NCBI GenBank assembly: GCA_963695375.1
Contig: OY968767.1
Span: 186,001-250,000 of the forward strand
Source: JACCVL01 sp963695375
GTDB lineage: Bacteria; Actinomycetota; Actinomycetes; Propionibacteriales; Nocardioidaceae
Length of the DNA: 64,000 nucleotides
Direction: 5' to 3'
In this document: positions 61,797-64,000 of the stretch, one piece after another
How the letters are laid out: each line of letters opens with the position of its first letter
Position numbering within the stretch: position 1 is the stretch's first letter
Translations under genes and position numbers: made by a program
The notes under the pieces: model-generated
The model's input: only the letters and a program-made list of their open reading frames with translations
What the model was told of the DNA's origin: nothing
Databases searched by the model: none

Positions 61797-62768
61797 TCAG
61801 CCGGGGCCGTCGACCGGCGGCACGGCGATCCGCCCGGTCGCCACCGCCACCACCCCGCCGGCGACATGCACCAGCACGCCGGCCCCGGCCACCGCGTCCA
61901 CCCGGCCGGTCAGCGTCGACGGCCGGCCGATCTCGGCGCCCTGCGCGATGGTGTAGGCGGTGCTGCCATCGCCCGCCGCGGTCCGGTCGGCCACCAGCAC
62001 CAGTCCGAGCGCGGCCGCGGCCGAACCGGTCGCCGGGTCCTCGGTGATCCCGACGTCGGGGCAGAACACCCGCGCGTGCACCTGCACGGCGGCACCTGCG
62101 GCGTCACCTGCAGCGACACCTGCAGCAGCACCTGCAGCGGCACCGTGCCGGCGATAGGCGCACACGCACAGGCCGCCGATCGGGTCGGGTCCGGTGCCGC
62201 GGACCCGCCACCCGGCGGCCGGCGGCCGGGCTCGAGCCACCGCGTCCGGGCGCACCCGCAGCACCGCCCAGCCCAGGCCGCACCCGGCCTCGTAGGCCGG
62301 CTGCTCCGCGTCCTCGTCGGCGAGCCCGACCGCGGCCACCAGCTGGTCGGTGTCGTCCCGGCGGCCCACGAACGAGGGCGGCGCCGCCAGCTCGGCACCA
62401 CCGTCCCGCACCGTCACCGCCACCGGGCCGCTGCCGCCGTGCTGCACCACCTCGTCGGCATCGAGGGCTGACATCCGGCGGAGCAGCCAGGCGGTTCCCA
62501 GGGTCGGGTGGCCGGCGAACGGGATCTCCTCCGCCGGGGTGAAGATCCGCACGTCGTATGCCGCCGCACCGGGCCGGACCGTGGGAAACGTGGTCTCGGA
62601 CAGGTTGAACTCGCGCGCCAACGCCTGCAGCTGGCCGGTCGAGAGCCCGGCCGCGCCGTGCACCACGGCGAGCGGGTTGCCGGCGTAGGCCCGGTCGGTG
62701 AAGACGTCGACGACGTCGTAGTCGAGCCGGTCGTCGAGCCGGTCGTCGAGCCGGTCGGGGCCTGCCAC
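61797..62768 (-). CDS. PhzF-family isomerase
   Basis: The 323-aa protein has YDVVDVFTDRAYAGNPLAVV, FNLSETTFP with the catalytic Glu, PFAGHPTLGTAWLL and EDPATGSAAAALGLVL, the phosphate/aromatic-binding motif. Function is unassigned within the family. The N-terminus carries three DRLD repeats (12-nt tandem) and an Ala/Gly-rich insertion (about 200-225) is encoded by CACCTGCAG-type repeats. Its stop region is 40 nt from the EamA start. Confidence 0.85.
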   Translation of the reverse strand: MAGPDRLDDRLDDRLDYDVVDVFTDRAYAGNPLAVVHGAAGLSTGQLQALAREFNLSETTFPTVRPGAAAYDVRIFTPAEEIPFAGHPTLGTAWLLRRMSALDADEVVQHGGSGPVAVTVRDGGAELAAPPSFVGRRDDTDQLVAAVGLADEDAEQPAYEAGCGLGWAVLRVRPDAVARARPPAAGWRVRGTGPDPIGGLCVCAYRRHGAAAGAAAGVAAGDAAGAAVQVHARVFCPDVGITEDPATGSAAAALGLVLVADRTAAGDGSTAYTIAQGAEIGRPSTLTGRVDAVAGAGVLVHVAGGVVAVATGRIAVPPVDGPG

Positions 62769-62772
62769 GCGG

Positions 62773-64000
62773 TCAGCCGCTGAACAGGTCGACGGCCGTG
62801 GTCAGCGTCATGAAGACGCCGTAGCCGAGCGGGATCGCGATCAGCACCCACGCGACCGGCAGCATCCAACGCGGCAGCGACGACCCGGCACCGGACTGGC
62901 CGTAGCCGGGCCGGGCGGTGCGCCGGCCCGCCTCGACCGTCGCGTCGTCCTCGTGCCAGCGCTCCGCCACCGGCCGGATCGCCAGGTTCGCGACGAACCC
63001 CACCGCCAGCACTCCCACCATCGTGAGCAACGCCGGGCGGTAGGCCTCGGCGGTGAGGGTGCCCGGTTCGCCCTGCGCGTCCAGGAAGCCGTTGACGATC
63101 AGCGGTCCGGCGACGCCGGCGGCCGACCAGGCGGTCAGCAGCCGCCCGTGCACCGCCCCGACCTGGAAGGTCCCGAAGAGGTCCTTCAGATACGCCGGGA
63201 CGGTGGCGAAGCCGCCGCCGTAGAACGAGAGGATCACCGCCGCCAGCGCGACGAACAGGGCGACGCTGCTGCTGCCGAACAGCGCCAGCAGCACGTACGC
63301 GACCATCCCGACCCCGAGGTACATCACGTACGTCGGCTTCCGACCGATCACGTCCGACGTGGACGACCAGACGAATCGGCCGGTCATGTTGGCGAGCGAC
63401 AGCACGCCGACGAAGCCGGCGGCCGCGGCGGCCGCCACCGAGGTCGAGCCGCCCTCCCGGAAGAAGTCGCTGATCATGGGCGCGGCCTGCTCCAGGATGC
63501 CGATGCCCGCGGTGACGTTGCAGAACAACACCGTCCACAGCAACCAGAACTGCGGGGTCCGGGTGCTGTTCGCGGCCGACACGTGCCCGGTGGACACCAG
63601 CGCCCTGCTCTTGACCTGCTCGGGGTCGAACCCCGCCGGGAGCCAGTCGTCGGCGGGCACCCGGACCAGGGCGGCGCCGGCCAGCATGACCAGCAGGTAG
63701 CCCACGCCGAGGGTGACGAACAGGCTGGCGACCCCGGCGCCGTCGTCGCCGTAGACCTCGAGCAGCCTGCTCTGCAGCGGGCTGGCGATCAGCGCACCGC
63801 CGCCGAAGCCCATGATCGCCATCCCGGTCGCCAGCCCGGGCCGGTCGGGGAACCACTTGATCAGCGTCGACACCGGCGAGATGTAGCCGATCCCGAGGCC
63901 GATGCCGCCGATCACGCCGTAGCCGAGGTACAGCAGCCACAGCTGGCTGGTGGCGATGCCGACCGCCCCCACCAGGAAGCCCGCCGACCAGCACAGCGCC
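62773..64000 (-). CDS. OFA-type MFS transporter, 5' end outside window
   Basis: The visible 409 residues have about eleven transmembrane helices: YLGYGVIGGIGLGIGYISPV, TGMAIMGFGGGALIASPLQS, NMTGRFVWSSTSDVIGRKPT and SFYGGGFATVPAYLKDLFG. These match the oxalate/formate antiporter (OFA) family of the major facilitator superfamily. The first one or two helices lie beyond the right edge. The stop is 5 nt from the PhzF start. Substrate unknown; small carboxylates are typical. Confidence 0.85.
   Translation of the reverse strand, partial: ALCWSAGFLVGAVGIATSQLWLLYLGYGVIGGIGLGIGYISPVSTLIKWFPDRPGLATGMAIMGFGGGALIASPLQSRLLEVYGDDGAGVASLFVTLGVGYLLVMLAGAALVRVPADDWLPAGFDPEQVKSRALVSTGHVSAANSTRTPQFWLLWTVLFCNVTAGIGILEQAAPMISDFFREGGSTSVAAAAAAGFVGVLSLANMTGRFVWSSTSDVIGRKPTYVMYLGVGMVAYVLLALFGSSSVALFVALAAVILSFYGGGFATVPAYLKDLFGTFQVGAVHGRLLTAWSAAGVAGPLIVNGFLDAQGEPGTLTAEAYRPALLTMVGVLAVGFVANLAIRPVAERWHEDDATVEAGRRTARPGYGQSGAGSSLPRWMLPVAWVLIAIPLGYGVFMTLTTAVDLFSG

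Overview
The window is 64 kb of very GC-rich chromosomal DNA from an actinomycete (class Actinomycetia). Actinobacterial markers present are WhiB7 with an AT-hook, an AdnA/AdnB pair, mycoredoxin, MoeZ, a DUF3107 protein, a UPF0182 membrane protein, a DUF2342 metalloprotease and an initiator tRNA with a C1.U72 end. Many starts are leaderless, with a TANNNT box 6-8 nt before the codon. The order is uncertain; a Geodermatophilaceae or Pseudonocardiales-like background would fit.

1-7.1 kb is a metabolic locus. The window opens on the first nine codons of a class-II glutamine amidotransferase (minus strand). An FCD/GntR regulator and an XRE-cupin regulator diverge from a 38-nt gap, and a four-gene soxBDAG-like operon follows. 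These genes encode either heterotetrameric sarcosine oxidase or the homologous N-methylglutamate dehydrogenase. soxA and soxG each appear to carry a +1 frameshift.

7.1-19.2 kb is an accessory, partly decayed region. It holds a Cys/Met-metabolism PLP enzyme with its own XRE-cupin regulator, an alpha/beta hydrolase, a rhodanese, and LuxR, WYL and ECF42 regulators. Each of these regulators sits beside a small dimeric alpha/beta-barrel (ABM/YCII-type) protein. There is an AlkD-like repair protein. Several genes are internally deleted or truncated, and two IS3-type orfA remnants lie just before the tRNA-fMet gene.

19.2-55.1 kb is a conserved actinobacterial housekeeping block. From memory its order closely resembles Rv3193c-Rv3214 of M. 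tuberculosis: UPF0182, PPA1309, Lon-like PDZ protease, MoaE, DUF2342 protease, Nudix, M48-like peptidase, DUF5679, cyclodehydratase-like protein, ABC1 kinase, WhiB7, UvrD2, mycoredoxin, NudC, DeoD, AdnB-AdnA, secreted protease, alkyltransferase-like protein, MoeZ, TetR, DUF3107, ferritin-like, RhlE, L,D-transpeptidase, ParA, SDR, GNAT, MarC, PHP, DUF6758-like, Nudix and a histidine phosphatase. The whiB7 leader (upstream ORF, hairpin over its stop, terminator hairpin, AT-rich box before the -35) and a SigR-type promoter before mycoredoxin are the clearest regulatory features.

55.1-64 kb carries acyl-CoA metabolism (MaoC-like hydratase, acyl-CoA dehydrogenase, CitE-like CoA lyase), a DUF2332 protein, a stress-type membrane protein, a Thr/Ser dehydratase-like enzyme, a DMT exporter, a PhzF protein and a truncated OFA-type MFS transporter. 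Gene ends are often marked by long, nearly perfect hairpins without a U-tract, some repeated within the window. Single-base indels recur in otherwise conserved genes (soxA, soxG, UPF0182/PPA1309, uvrD2, maoC), so some frameshifts may be sequencing errors rather than biology.
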